This document shows, piece after piece, positions 1 through 8,231 of a DNA stretch of 64,000 bases; the first letter of the stretch is position 1; the number at the start of each line of letters is the position of its first letter. Source of the stretch: Bacteroidia bacterium. GTDB lineage: Bacteria; Bacteroidota; Bacteroidia; Bacteroidales; Azobacteroidaceae. Location of the stretch: NCBI GenBank assembly GCA_026000155.1, contig BNYG01000004.1:53876-117875 (forward strand), read 5' to 3'. The notes under the pieces were generated by a model. The model had not been told where the DNA came from. It worked only from the letters and a program-made list of their open reading frames with translations, and did not search any database. Both the position numbers and the translations under genes were made by a program.

Positions 1-695
1 TCTTCCAAACCGTAAGGGCGGTCGGTAAATCCTATGCCCCAAATAGCCAACAGGGGTTTGCCGTTGTGATGCAAATAGCAATCGTATCCTTTATCCCGGT
101 TATAGACACCGTATTTTTCCGAAATTTCTTTCCAGTCATTCAGCAATAGCTCTACATCATCGCCCCGTTCGCCAAAGCGCATACCCGACAAATCATACAT
201 CAGGCAAATAGCACGGTTGTGATTTTGAGCGCCTTTCATGGCATTATCGAAAACCTTGTCAAAATGAGCTTTTTTCGGATTTTCAGGTCGCGCATTGTTC
301 ACAAAACGTTGCATAAAAACGCCGTCAATCCCGGATTCTTCCATCCATTTGAAATGCAAATCAACAGAGGAAGCATCGTGCGGGCTGTAAAGGGTGGCGG
401 TTGTACCATCGGCATATTTAAACGGTGTATCGTATTGCTTTTCGTACTCATCCATTTCGGGCCAGAAGTCAATCGTACATTCTCCCGGACGAAATTCCCC
501 CTTTCGGGTGCCATAATGTCCCCAACCCATGTCTGCGCCATCCGTAGGCGCCGTGAACCAACCCTGATAACCACACATCACCAATCCTTTATAAGAATCA
601 TATACAATCCTGCTCTCTTTCTTTTCCGTACATCCGGTAAGGAAACCGGCAATCATCAGAGCTGCCGCAATTAAAATTAATTTGTTCGTTTTCAT
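1..695 (-). CDS. GH71/99-like glycoside hydrolase lipoprotein, 3' end outside window
   Basis: The reading frame opens with the ATG at 693-695 and runs off the left edge without a stop, so only about 231 N-terminal residues are visible. It begins with a lipoprotein signal (hydrophobic stretch, then GFLTGC), which predicts an outer-membrane or periplasmic anchor. The mature part contains GLVMCGYQGWF, then a stretch with HFKWMEESGIDGVFMQRF and later LLAIWGIGF. These are typical of the Bacteroides family annotated as glycoside hydrolase family 71/99-like (endo-mannosidase-like TIM barrels). It is the last visible gene of a minus-strand operon with an oxidoreductase and ApbE. The exact glycan substrate cannot be read from the sequence. 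Confidence 0.8.
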   Translation of the reverse strand, partial: MKTNKLILIAAALMIAGFLTGCTEKKESRIVYDSYKGLVMCGYQGWFTAPTDGADMGWGHYGTRKGEFRPGECTIDFWPEMDEYEKQYDTPFKYADGTTATLYSPHDASSVDLHFKWMEESGIDGVFMQRFVNNARPENPKKAHFDKVFDNAMKGAQNHNRAICLMYDLSGMRFGERGDDVELLLNDWKEISEKYGVYNRDKGYDCYLHHNGKPLLAIWGIGFTDRPYGLE

Positions 696-705
696 GGTAT
701 TAAAT

Positions 706-927
706 TTATTTTTTGATACGCTTATATAAAAACCGGATAATGAACGAAAGAGCATAAAATGCCAAAGTAAATAATAATTCCCACAGAATTTGTGTGAAAA
801 TTTCCGTCCACGAAGTTTGATAAATGATAATGGATACGATATTCAATAGAATAGCCAGGCCAAAGCAAGCCAGCAACCATTTCAATTCCGTTTTTTGTTG
901 TTTTACCGTTATAATAATGTCTTTCAT
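706..927 (-). CDS. Small two-helix membrane protein of unknown function
   Basis: This is a 73-residue protein with a charged N-terminus (MKDIIITVKQQKTELKW). Two hydrophobic helices follow, at about residues 18-38 and 46-66, and the tail is basic (RFLYKRIKK). It lies 10 bp upstream of the glycoside hydrolase start and 28 bp after the oxidoreductase stop, on the same strand, which supports a real gene in the operon. No family is recognised. The position between two sugar-metabolism genes suggests a membrane accessory role, but that is inference only. Confidence 0.6.
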   Translation of the reverse strand: MKDIIITVKQQKTELKWLLACFGLAILLNIVSIIIYQTSWTEIFTQILWELLFTLAFYALSFIIRFLYKRIKK

Positions 928-955
928 CTGTATTAAATTTCGTAATTCGTAATTG

Positions 956-2248
956 TTATATCGTCAGTTCTTCCGGAAAAGTAATGATTCGTTTTTCATC
1001 CATTGCTTGCAGTCCGAGCAGTGCGTAAACCGATGAATAATAGGCTTCTTCCACTAAACGGTCATTTTTTTCGTTCACAATGGCCGAATTGCAAAAGGCG
1101 GTCAGCAGTTCTATCGAGCCGTCGCCGACAGCGCCGGTGCTTGATTCCCCGCTGGTTACATGCATATTTTCCAATACCGGATAGCCTTTGCTGATGGAGG
1201 CCGTTTCGGGCACCCAACTCGGGCCGGCAAACGCCATATTGTCGAATACGCTATGCTCGATATCGTTGATGAGCTGCATGATTCCCGGTGCAGGTTGCGC
1301 TTCTTCGAAATAATATTTTCCTTTTTCCAGTTCCATCGTGCCCTTATCGCCGAGAATCAATTCTTCGAGACCGAGAAATTTGTTAGAAATAACCGATTCG
1401 TACGACATTTTGATACCGCTCGGATATCTGTAAATCAGGCTGATATTATCATACACTTCGCGACCGTCTTTCCAATACACAATGTCGCCGAAACCGGTGA
1501 CGCTTTCGGGACGCTCGCCCAAGGCCCAATCGCCGACTTGCAATTGATGGGCGGCCAATTCCGTAACCAATCCGGCCGAATGTTCGCGGTACAACCGCCA
1601 ATTGATTTGGCGCTCCAACTCGGGCGAAGGCACCGGCCGGCGCCAGTCATTGTTGCGGTACCAATACGCCTTCATTCCGGTGATGCTGCCTATCAATCCG
1701 CTGTGTATCATTTCCATAGCCTTGACATATTTGGGGTCGAAGAGGCGTTGCTGGCCGATATACAACACTTGATTATGTTGTTTATACGTATCATGTATCT
1801 TTTTACAACCGGCTAATGTCAGCGCCATAGACTTTTCGCAAAAAACATGCTTCCCTGCCGATAAGGCGTCCATCGCCATTTGTTCATGTTCATTTAAAGG
1901 TGTAACGACCATCACTGCCTGGATATTTTTGTCTTCAAGCAGTTTGCAATAGTTGTCATATTGTTTGGCTTCGGGATAAAGCGCCGCGGCCTCTTGCAAA
2001 TGCGGTTCGTAATTATCGCACAAGGCAACTACTTCGGCCTGCGGTATGTGCAGCAGGTTGTTGAGGTGATACATTCCGCGCGAGCCTGTACCGATCATGC
2101 CGATGCGCACTTTTTCGCCGCGGATGGCTTCGTTTTTTTCTTTTGTACAAGATTGCAACCAGGGAAACATAGCGATTAATCCGCCTACACCCAGCGTACT
2201 AAAGAAATCCCTCCTGTTAATGTTATTCAAATCCAACTCGTTATACAT
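956..2248 (-). CDS. Gfo/Idh/MocA-family NAD(P)-dependent oxidoreductase with Tat signal
   Basis: The 430-residue protein starts with a twin-arginine signal (NINRRDFFSTLGVGGLIAMF), so it is probably exported folded with its cofactor. The Rossmann fold follows (VRIGMIGTGSRGMYH, about residues 47-61). The conserved VVTPLNEHE and the HVFCEKSMAL segment correspond to the EKP motif region of Gfo/Idh/MocA enzymes. The C-terminal half has the usual sugar-binding beta-sheet domain. The family oxidises or reduces sugars, inositols and amino sugars; secreted members are common in Bacteroidales and some are glycosidases. The start overlaps the end of apbE by 8 bp, so the two are translationally coupled. 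Substrate unknown. Confidence 0.88.
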   Translation of the reverse strand: MYNELDLNNINRRDFFSTLGVGGLIAMFPWLQSCTKEKNEAIRGEKVRIGMIGTGSRGMYHLNNLLHIPQAEVVALCDNYEPHLQEAAALYPEAKQYDNYCKLLEDKNIQAVMVVTPLNEHEQMAMDALSAGKHVFCEKSMALTLAGCKKIHDTYKQHNQVLYIGQQRLFDPKYVKAMEMIHSGLIGSITGMKAYWYRNNDWRRPVPSPELERQINWRLYREHSAGLVTELAAHQLQVGDWALGERPESVTGFGDIVYWKDGREVYDNISLIYRYPSGIKMSYESVISNKFLGLEELILGDKGTMELEKGKYYFEEAQPAPGIMQLINDIEHSVFDNMAFAGPSWVPETASISKGYPVLENMHVTSGESSTGAVGDGSIELLTAFCNSAIVNEKNDRLVEEAYYSSVYALLGLQAMDEKRIITFPEELTI

Positions 2249-3041
2249 GATATAAGATATATTGTTTTATGTTAAATTCCTGCAACCAAACCGGTTTTTC
2301 CTCTTGCGAAGCAATCCAGGCGGTCGTAATGACTTCGGCTTCCACCGGATCACCGGCAACAATGGCTGTTATCTTGTTTTCCCGGATCCATTGGTTGTCC
2401 TTACTCACTATATGCCTGGTGTTTTGAGGCGAATTTCCGGAAACAGACATCGCCGTATCGCATAAACAAATGGTTTCCAACAGTTTATTGTTGAAAGGAT
2501 TGTGAATCCCGATTTTCCAACTGTCGCCATGCGGGTGCGCCCCGACTGCAAGCGCCGAACTGTTCCCAAAATTGGCTAAAGCTCTCCGGATACCCGCCTT
2601 TTGAATGATTTCTGCTATTTTCTGCAAGGCGTATCCTTTCGCAATGCCTCCGAAATCAATCAACATGCCCGGTTTATCGAACTGCACACTGTGGTTTTCT
2701 TCTTTGATTATCAAGTGCTTGAAGTTTGAAAGCGTGATGTCGAAATTCCCATCCGTTTTTTCGTAAAACCCGCGACATTCCATTATGACCTCCCACAGTG
2801 CATCCGACAATTCAACCGGTTTGCTTTGCGCCCCGGCATTCACTTTGGCCGTTTCACTTTCGCGATCGAACCGGTTGAACATTTTTTCCAATGCCTTTAA
2901 TGCCTTTTCGGCTTCGTCCCAAATATCAACCAATTCCTTTTCGGATTTTTCAAACAACAACACATCCAGCCTCGTATGCATGATCAATGGCATCGAAGCA
3001 TGAAACATTCCGGAATCGCGATAATAATTTGTATAAGACAT
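2241..3041 (-). CDS. apbE: FAD:protein FMN transferase (ApbE family), short form
   Basis: The 266-residue protein has the ApbE signature: FNRFD-SE near residue 60, then FDITL, then IDFGGIAKGYALQ (about residues 128-140), followed by ALANFGNSSALAVG and the C-terminal AEVITTAW. ApbE enzymes move FMN from FAD onto a Thr of a partner flavoprotein. Bacteroidota ApbE proteins are often about 330-residue lipoproteins. This one is shorter and shows no signal peptide or lipobox, so it probably works in the cytoplasm unless another start is used. It is the first gene of the minus-strand operon and overlaps the oxidoreductase by 8 bp. The usual Nqr/Rnf targets are not encoded in the window. Confidence 0.85.
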   Translation of the reverse strand: MSYTNYYRDSGMFHASMPLIMHTRLDVLLFEKSEKELVDIWDEAEKALKALEKMFNRFDRESETAKVNAGAQSKPVELSDALWEVIMECRGFYEKTDGNFDITLSNFKHLIIKEENHSVQFDKPGMLIDFGGIAKGYALQKIAEIIQKAGIRRALANFGNSSALAVGAHPHGDSWKIGIHNPFNNKLLETICLCDTAMSVSGNSPQNTRHIVSKDNQWIRENKITAIVAGDPVEAEVITTAWIASQEEKPVWLQEFNIKQYILYHV

Positions 3042-3217
3042 ATTTTTTGCAAAGTAAATAAAAAACCATTAATAAAAGCATTAATATTATCATAATATGG
3101 AATTTTTTTTGCTGAATCATAAAAATTAGTATACGATTTTGCCAAGAATGTTTCGGAAAGTTAAAATCTCCTCATAATCGTTAATAGGCTATTGTCATAA
3201 TTGTGTTTAACGTTTTT

Positions 3218-3249
3218 CAGGGGATTGCAGGTCAAGCCCGCAATGATAG
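3218..3249 (+). repeat. Single copy of the dispersed 31-bp palindromic repeat
   Basis: This unit reads CAGGGGATTGCAGG then TCAAGCCCGCAATGATAG and matches, with few changes, the units at 20914-20995, 39879-39969, 42553-42583, 43938-43968 and 49742-49772. The sequence just before it (GTGTTTAACG) also matches the linker of the paired element at 39879-39969, so it looks like a half-lost pair. The rest of the 314-bp gap 3042-3355 is AT-rich and otherwise holds only the glnS promoter. Confidence 0.8.
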
Positions 3250-3327
3250 AACACAGTTAAATTCATGTTTAGCGTAAACCCAGCGAAATTAATCTGCTAT
3301 CCAATCCTTATTTCCAAATAAATTATG

Positions 3328-3335
3328 TAATTTTG
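3328..3335 (+). promoter_or_regulatory. glnS promoter -7 box (TAATTTTG)
   Basis: TAATTTTG matches the Bacteroidota -7 consensus TAnnTTTG and lies 20 bp before the glnS ATG, giving a very short leader. I see no clear TTTG at -33. Confidence 0.6.
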
Positions 3336-3355
3336 CAGTTTAATATACAATCATT

Positions 3356-5056
3356 ATGTCGTTTTTAGAAAATAGTGTGAACGAAGAGAATAAGAAAAGC
3401 CTCAATTTTATTGAAGCCATCGTAGAGAAAGATTTAGCGGAAGGGAAAAATGACGGCAGAATCCAAACCCGTTTCCCGCCGGAACCGAACGGCTATTTGC
3501 ATATCGGCCATGCGAAAGCGATTTGCATGGATTTCGGCGTCGCTCAGGAATACGGCGGCATCTGCAATCTTCGTTTCGATGATACCAACCCGACGAAAGA
3601 AGATGTCGAATATGTGGATTCCATTATGGAAGATATTCAGTGGCTGGGTTTTAATTGGAAAGACGTGTATTACGCTTCCGATTATTTCCAACAGCTTTGG
3701 GATTTTGCTATTCAATTGATTAAAGCCGGCAAAGCCTATATCGACGAACAATCGTCTGAAGAAATTGCCAAACAAAAAGGCACGCCTACGCAGCCCGGCA
3801 TCGAATCTCCTTACCGGAATCGTCCGGTAGAAGAAAGTCTGTCTTTATTTTTAAAAATGAATACCGGCGAAATACCGGAAGGCGCGATGGTGCTACGGGC
3901 AAAAATTGATATGGCGAATCCGAATATGCACTTCCGCGATCCGATTATCTACCGGGTGATTAATCATCCGCACCACCGGACGGGATCGACTTGGAAAGCC
4001 TATCCGATGTATGATTTTGCCCATGGACAAAGCGATTATTTTGAGGGAGTTACCCATTCGATTTGTACCTTGGAATTTGTGGTTCACCGTCCTTTGTATG
4101 ACTTGTTTGTCGATGAATTGAAAGAATTTCGTCCCGAAGACGGCGATTACCGTCCGCGGCAATATGAATTCAACCGGTTGAATCTGACTTATACGATGAT
4201 GAGCAAGCGCAAACTGCTCCAATTGGTACAGGAAGGATTGGTGAACGGCTGGGACGATCCCCGGATGCCGACCCTTACCGGTTTGCGTAGAAGAGGTTAT
4301 ACGCCGGAAGCCATTCGTCATTTTGTGGATAAAATCGGCTATACCAAGTTTGAAGCCTTGATTGACGTCGCCCTCTTGGAACATGCCATCCGGGAAGACC
4401 TGAATGCAAAAGCCAAACGGGTTTCGGCGGTAATTGATCCGGTAAAACTGATTATCACCAATTATCCGGAAGGACAGGTGGAAATGATGCCCGCTGTAAA
4501 TAATCCGGAAGATGAATCCATGGGCAGTCACGAAATTGCTTTTGCGCGCGAATTGTATATCGAACGGGAAGATTTTATGGAAGAGGCTCCGAAAAAGTTT
4601 TTCCGCATGACTCCCGGACAGGAAGTCCGTTTGAAAAATGCGTATATCGTTAAATGTACAGGCGTTAAAAAAGATGCCGCCGGAAATATTGAAGAAATCT
4701 ACGCGGAATATGATCCGCAAACCAAGAGCGGTATGCCGGAAAGCAACCGGAAAGTAAAAGGTACTTTGCATTGGGTTTCCGTAGAACACAGTCTTCCGGC
4801 TGAAGTCCGTTTATACGACCGGCTTTTCAGCGTTGAAAATCCGGGTGATGTCAATACCGATTTTCGCGAATTATTGAGTCCGGATTCGTTAATTATTAAA
4901 ACCGGTGCCAGGGTGGAAAAAGACTTGGAAAACGCACTTCCGTTCGAGCATTTCCAATTTCAACGGATCGGCTATTTTAATGTAGATCCGGATACGACGG
5001 CCGGAAAATTGGTTTTCAACCGGACGGTATCGTTGAAAGATTCCAAAAATAAATAA
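3356..5056 (+). CDS. glnS: Glutaminyl-tRNA synthetase
   Basis: The 566-residue class I aminoacyl-tRNA synthetase charges tRNA-Gln with glutamine in the cytoplasm. The HIGH motif is at about residues 45-57 (PPEPNGYLHIGHAK) and the KMSKS-type loop reads MMSKRKL near residue 280. The bacterial GlnRS features LRFDDTNP and GRRRGYTPEAI-like (LRRRGYTPEAIRHF) are present, as is the C-terminal anticodon-binding beta-barrel ending at FNRTVSLKDS. Length is normal for the family. The ATG at 3356 follows a good -7 box and gives the expected N-terminus. A TPR gene follows after 18 bp. Confidence 0.97.
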   Translation: MSFLENSVNEENKKSLNFIEAIVEKDLAEGKNDGRIQTRFPPEPNGYLHIGHAKAICMDFGVAQEYGGICNLRFDDTNPTKEDVEYVDSIMEDIQWLGFNWKDVYYASDYFQQLWDFAIQLIKAGKAYIDEQSSEEIAKQKGTPTQPGIESPYRNRPVEESLSLFLKMNTGEIPEGAMVLRAKIDMANPNMHFRDPIIYRVINHPHHRTGSTWKAYPMYDFAHGQSDYFEGVTHSICTLEFVVHRPLYDLFVDELKEFRPEDGDYRPRQYEFNRLNLTYTMMSKRKLLQLVQEGLVNGWDDPRMPTLTGLRRRGYTPEAIRHFVDKIGYTKFEALIDVALLEHAIREDLNAKAKRVSAVIDPVKLIITNYPEGQVEMMPAVNNPEDESMGSHEIAFARELYIEREDFMEEAPKKFFRMTPGQEVRLKNAYIVKCTGVKKDAAGNIEEIYAEYDPQTKSGMPESNRKVKGTLHWVSVEHSLPAEVRLYDRLFSVENPGDVNTDFRELLSPDSLIIKTGARVEKDLENALPFEHFQFQRIGYFNVDPDTTAGKLVFNRTVSLKDSKNK

Positions 5057-5074
5057 CCTATTTAAAAAATAAAT

Positions 5075-6169
5075 ATGTTTGATTTTAATTATTTTGATTC
5101 TGATTTTGAAGAAGCTTCGGAGCAAGAGTCTTATCCCGATTTTTTTTATGAATGGGACGAATCATTGTCGGCGAATCAGAACATACGTTTTTTTGATGCA
5201 GATGAACTCAGTGAAATAATTGAAATCTATTTGACCGAAGGAGAAATCAAACAAGCGAAGCAAACGATTCAATATGCTTTGAAATTTCATCCGGATAATG
5301 ACAATTTGGTGTATGATATTCTTCTTCTCTTGAATGATTTTGAATTATGGAATGACTTGCTTACCCTGGCCGAACAGTATAAAGATATGCCGGATGTGTG
5401 GGCGGACGGGCATAAATTAGCGGCTCTCATGCACTTGGGAATGGAAGAAGATGCGTTTCTTTTCTTTCAAAAGATGAAACGCAAATATGAAAAGGATACG
5501 GAAAGCCTTTCTATTATTTACCAGGCAATGTGTGAAGCCTTACAGGAGATGGATCTTTTCGAAGCTTCTATCAATGTATCCAATGAAGCTATGGCCTTGA
5601 TGGGTCCCCATATTGAGTTTTACTGGCTGCAGCTCCAGGCTTATCTTTCTTTGACTCAGAAAGAAAAAGCATTGGCAACAATGAATATAATTCAACAGAA
5701 AGATCCGCTGGATGGAGAAACCTGGCATCGCCTGGGAAGTGTCTATATGGATTTGGATGAAACGGAAAAAGCGATTGACGCTTTTGAGTTTGCCGAATCA
5801 TTGAATTACAAAAAACAAAGCAATTATTTAGGCCTGATTACCGTATATGAGAAGAACGGGAATTTGTTGAAAGCTTTGGAAAAAGCAAAAGAATACTTAT
5901 ATTTGTATCCCGAGAACTATATGGTGAACATTCTGGCCGCCAATATTTGTTCCGAAATGGGAATGTGGGAAGATGCGCTTATGTATATCGATGCAGCACT
6001 GGATATTGTTCCCGATATGGATTCATTGTATTTGTATAAGAGCAATTTTTTTAGTAACTTAGGCGAAAAAAACAAAGCGATGTTAGCGCTGGAAGAAGGA
6101 ATCCGGCAAACCAATGATGAGCAGGGAGATTTGAAAAAAGAATTGGAAAAATTACAACAGCAAAATTAA
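5075..6169 (+). CDS. Tetratricopeptide-repeat protein
   Basis: This 364-residue protein has an acidic N-terminus (FDFNYFDSDFEEASEQE) followed by repeated TPR helices. Clear units include GETWHRLGSVYMDLDETEKA near residue 210 and the later units AANICSEMGMWEDALMYIDAAL and SNFFSNLGEKNKAMLALEEG. There is no signal peptide, so it is probably a cytoplasmic scaffold. It lies 18 bp after glnS and 15 bp before the ferredoxin gene. In Bacteroides relatives I recall a TPR gene of this kind preceding the ferredoxin-vorB pair. The specific partner is unknown. Confidence 0.85.
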   Translation: MFDFNYFDSDFEEASEQESYPDFFYEWDESLSANQNIRFFDADELSEIIEIYLTEGEIKQAKQTIQYALKFHPDNDNLVYDILLLLNDFELWNDLLTLAEQYKDMPDVWADGHKLAALMHLGMEEDAFLFFQKMKRKYEKDTESLSIIYQAMCEALQEMDLFEASINVSNEAMALMGPHIEFYWLQLQAYLSLTQKEKALATMNIIQQKDPLDGETWHRLGSVYMDLDETEKAIDAFEFAESLNYKKQSNYLGLITVYEKNGNLLKALEKAKEYLYLYPENYMVNILAANICSEMGMWEDALMYIDAALDIVPDMDSLYLYKSNFFSNLGEKNKAMLALEEGIRQTNDEQGDLKKELEKLQQQN

Positions 6170-6184
6170 AAAATCGTCGAATAG

Positions 6185-6409
6185 ATGGCAAAAATAAAAG
6201 GAACGGTTATAATAGATACCGATAGATGCAAAGGTTGCAACCTTTGTGTCGTAGCTTGTCCGACAGACGTCCTCATTTTAGGAAAAGAAGTCAATGCGAA
6301 AGGCTACAATTATGCACAACCGGCTAACCCGGACGAATGTATTGGTTGTGCCAGTTGCGGATACGTATGTCCGGATGGTTGCATCACCGTTTATAAAACT
6401 AAAAACTAA
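6185..6409 (+). CDS. 2x[4Fe-4S] ferredoxin subunit of a 2-oxoacid:ferredoxin oxidoreductase
   Basis: The 74-residue protein has two full clusters of cysteines, CKGCNLCVVACP (about residues 15-26) and CIGCASCGYVCP (about 48-59), each able to bind a [4Fe-4S] centre. It is the electron-transfer (delta-type) subunit that usually accompanies VorB/KorA-type enzymes. Its TAA shares one base with the ATG of vorB (TAATG), which indicates tight translational coupling. It should carry electrons from oxidative decarboxylation of branched-chain 2-oxoacids or 2-oxoglutarate. Confidence 0.92.
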   Translation: MAKIKGTVIIDTDRCKGCNLCVVACPTDVLILGKEVNAKGYNYAQPANPDECIGCASCGYVCPDGCITVYKTKN

Positions 6410-7491
6410 TGTCTGAAGAAGTAAAATTATTGAAAGGAAACGAAGCGATTGCTTACGCGGCAATTCGCTATGGAGCAGACGGATATTTCGGATATCCCAT
6501 TACTCCGCAATCGGAAATAATGGAAACGCTCATGGACGAACGACCATGGGAAACAACCGGTATGGTCGTGCTGCAAGCCGAAAGTGAAGTGGCAGCCATC
6601 AACATGGTCTATGGCGGCGCCGCTTGTGGAAAAAGAGTGATGACTTCGTCATCCAGCCCCGGAATCAGTTTGAAACAGGAAGGCATATCCTATATGGCGG
6701 GCGCCGAATTGCCCGGATTAATTGTCAATGTCATGCGTGGCGGTCCCGGTTTGGGAACCATCCAACCCAGTCAAGCCGATTATTTCCAAACCGTGAAGGG
6801 TGGGGGACACGGCGATTACCGCTTAATTACTTTAGCCCCGGCTTCTGTTCAGGAAATGGCGGATCATGTGGCTCTGGGATTCGATTTAGCTTTTAAATAC
6901 AATAATCCGGCGATGATTCTTACCGATGGAGTCATCGGTCAAATGATGGAAAAAGTGGTTCTGCCGGAACAACGTCCCCGGAAAACGGAAGACGAAATAC
7001 GCAAGGAACAGCCGTGGGCTACTTTGGGCAAACCGGCTTCCCGTAAACCGAACATTATTACTTCTCTGGAATTGGATTCTTCCATTATGGAACAGAACAA
7101 TATCCGTTTTCAGGCGAAATATAAAGCGATTGAAGAGAACGAAGTATTGTATGAAGAATTAGACTGTGAAGATGCCGACTACCTGATTGTTGCGTTTGGT
7201 TCTGCCGCCCGGATCAGTCAAAAAGTGGTGGACATGGCGCGAAAAGAAGGCATCAAAGTCGGTCTTTTCCGTCCGGTTACGTTGTGGCCTTTCCCCACCA
7301 AAGCATTGAACGGATATAAAGACAAAGTAAAAGGCATCTTAGTCGTCGAACTGAATGCCGGACAAATGATCGAAGATGTCAAATTAGCGGTGGAATGTAA
7401 AATCCCAGTGGAACATTACGGTCGTTTGGGAGGCATTGTACCGACCCCGCAAGAGGTGCTTGGCGCTTTACTCTCCCTGTCATCTCGCTAA
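6409..7491 (+). CDS. vorB: 2-oxoacid:ferredoxin oxidoreductase alpha subunit (VorB type)
   Basis: The 360-residue protein has the pyrimidine-binding domain of 2-oxoacid:acceptor oxidoreductases (GNEAIAYAAIRYGADGYFGYPITPQSE at the N-terminus), AAINMVYGGAACGKR, SSSSPGISL and the C-terminal VVELNAGQMIEDV segment. It needs a separate TPP-binding beta subunit, and usually a gamma subunit, to catalyse CoA-dependent decarboxylation of 3-methyl-2-oxobutanoate or a related 2-oxoacid. The expected downstream genes for those subunits are absent: a toxin-antitoxin pair starts 81 bp later. The protein itself looks full length. It may pair with subunits encoded elsewhere, or be a leftover. Confidence 0.9.
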   Translation: MSEEVKLLKGNEAIAYAAIRYGADGYFGYPITPQSEIMETLMDERPWETTGMVVLQAESEVAAINMVYGGAACGKRVMTSSSSPGISLKQEGISYMAGAELPGLIVNVMRGGPGLGTIQPSQADYFQTVKGGGHGDYRLITLAPASVQEMADHVALGFDLAFKYNNPAMILTDGVIGQMMEKVVLPEQRPRKTEDEIRKEQPWATLGKPASRKPNIITSLELDSSIMEQNNIRFQAKYKAIEENEVLYEELDCEDADYLIVAFGSAARISQKVVDMARKEGIKVGLFRPVTLWPFPTKALNGYKDKVKGILVVELNAGQMIEDVKLAVECKIPVEHYGRLGGIVPTPQEVLGALLSLSSR

Positions 7492-7547
7492 TTTTTCATT
7501 CATAGGTTAATCGTTCTACCCAATAATGATTTAAAAAAATTATTTTG

Positions 7548-7555
7548 TATTTTTG
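7548..7555 (+). promoter_or_regulatory. Promoter -7 box of the toxin-antitoxin pair (TATTTTTG)
   Basis: TATTTTTG matches TAnnTTTG and lies 17 bp before the antitoxin ATG at 7573. It suggests the pair has its own promoter and does not depend on the vorB operon. Confidence 0.5.
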
Positions 7556-7572
7556 CAAAAAATGGTACAGCT

Positions 7573-7794
7573 ATGAGAACAATTAATGTACAAATTTCTG
7601 ATGTGGAATACAACGCTTTCGGATTGTCAAAAGATAAGTTCTTTTTTTCCGAAATTGCCGAGCTAATTGAAAGACAGATTGCACGGCAAGCGTTGAATCG
7701 TAGTGTTGAGTTAGCAGAAAAATACAATTTTTCTTCCATAAGTATGGAGGAAATTTCCGAAGAAGTTCATGCAGTGAGAAGATGCAAAAATTGA
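7573..7794 (+). CDS. Probable antitoxin of a PIN toxin-antitoxin pair
   Basis: This 73-residue, mostly helical protein (MRTINVQISDVEYNAFGLSKDKFFF, ending EEISEEVHAVRRCKN) resembles small antitoxins that pair with PIN toxins. The N-terminal short beta strand followed by two helices fits a ribbon-helix-helix-like DNA-binding fold, though I cannot confirm the family. Its end overlaps the start of the PIN gene by 13 bp, the usual coupling of antitoxin and toxin. It would bind the toxin and repress the shared promoter. Confidence 0.72.
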   Translation: MRTINVQISDVEYNAFGLSKDKFFFSEIAELIERQIARQALNRSVELAEKYNFSSISMEEISEEVHAVRRCKN

Positions 7795-8198
7795 TTTTGG
7801 ATACAAATGTTGTGGTTTCAGCTTTAATTCAAAAGAGTTATCCACATTATATTATTTATGATTATGTATTTCGTGGAGGAGTGCAATTGTGTCTTTCCAA
7901 AGCCTTGTTTGAGGAATATCAAGAAGTACTTTTTCGTCCGAAATTTGCAAGATTTCCCGACTTTACGAGTAATGCGGATATTGTATTAAACCAATTGGCC
8001 AAAATTGCCGTATTTTACAAACCAAAAGTCAAATTGCAGATAATCAAAGATTTAAGCGATAATAAATTATTGGAATTAGCAGACGAAAGCCATGCAGATT
8101 TTTTGATAACAGGAAATAGCGTTGACTTTACTATGTCCGATTATAATCAAACTCGTATTTTGTCTCCACGTAGTTTTTGGGAGGAAATTCATTATTAA
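7782..8198 (+). CDS. PIN-domain ribonuclease toxin
   Basis: The 138-residue protein has the PIN-domain acidic residues in order: LILDTNVVVSAL (Asp near residue 6), LFEEYQEVL (Glu near residue 43), DNKLLELADESHADFLITGN (Asp near 93 and 105) and a final FWEEI. This layout matches the putative toxin PIN family (COG1569 type). These proteins are Mg-dependent RNases that block growth when not held by their antitoxin. The gene overlaps the antitoxin by 13 bp and ends 33 bp before the trmB start, inside the region where the remaining vor subunits would be expected. Confidence 0.85.
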   Translation: MQKLILDTNVVVSALIQKSYPHYIIYDYVFRGGVQLCLSKALFEEYQEVLFRPKFARFPDFTSNADIVLNQLAKIAVFYKPKVKLQIIKDLSDNKLLELADESHADFLITGNSVDFTMSDYNQTRILSPRSFWEEIHY

Positions 8199-8207
8199 TT
8201 ATCTTTG
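8176..8207 (+). promoter_or_regulatory. trmB promoter (TTTG-N20-TATCTTTG)
   Basis: The -33 element TTTG is at 8176-8179 and the -7 box TATCTTTG is at 8200-8207, a good match to the Bacteroidota consensus. The -7 box covers the TTG codon at 8205, so transcription should begin around 8213 and that TTG cannot be the start of trmB. The promoter overlaps the end of the PIN gene. Confidence 0.75.
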
Positions 8208-8231
8208 CAGACTGATAAAAATGGAATACGC

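Noticed and set aside
3893-4789. 298-codon open frame on the minus strand inside glnS
   Set aside because: It lies wholly opposite glnS, has no recognised motif and no promoter. It is a shadow of the real gene.
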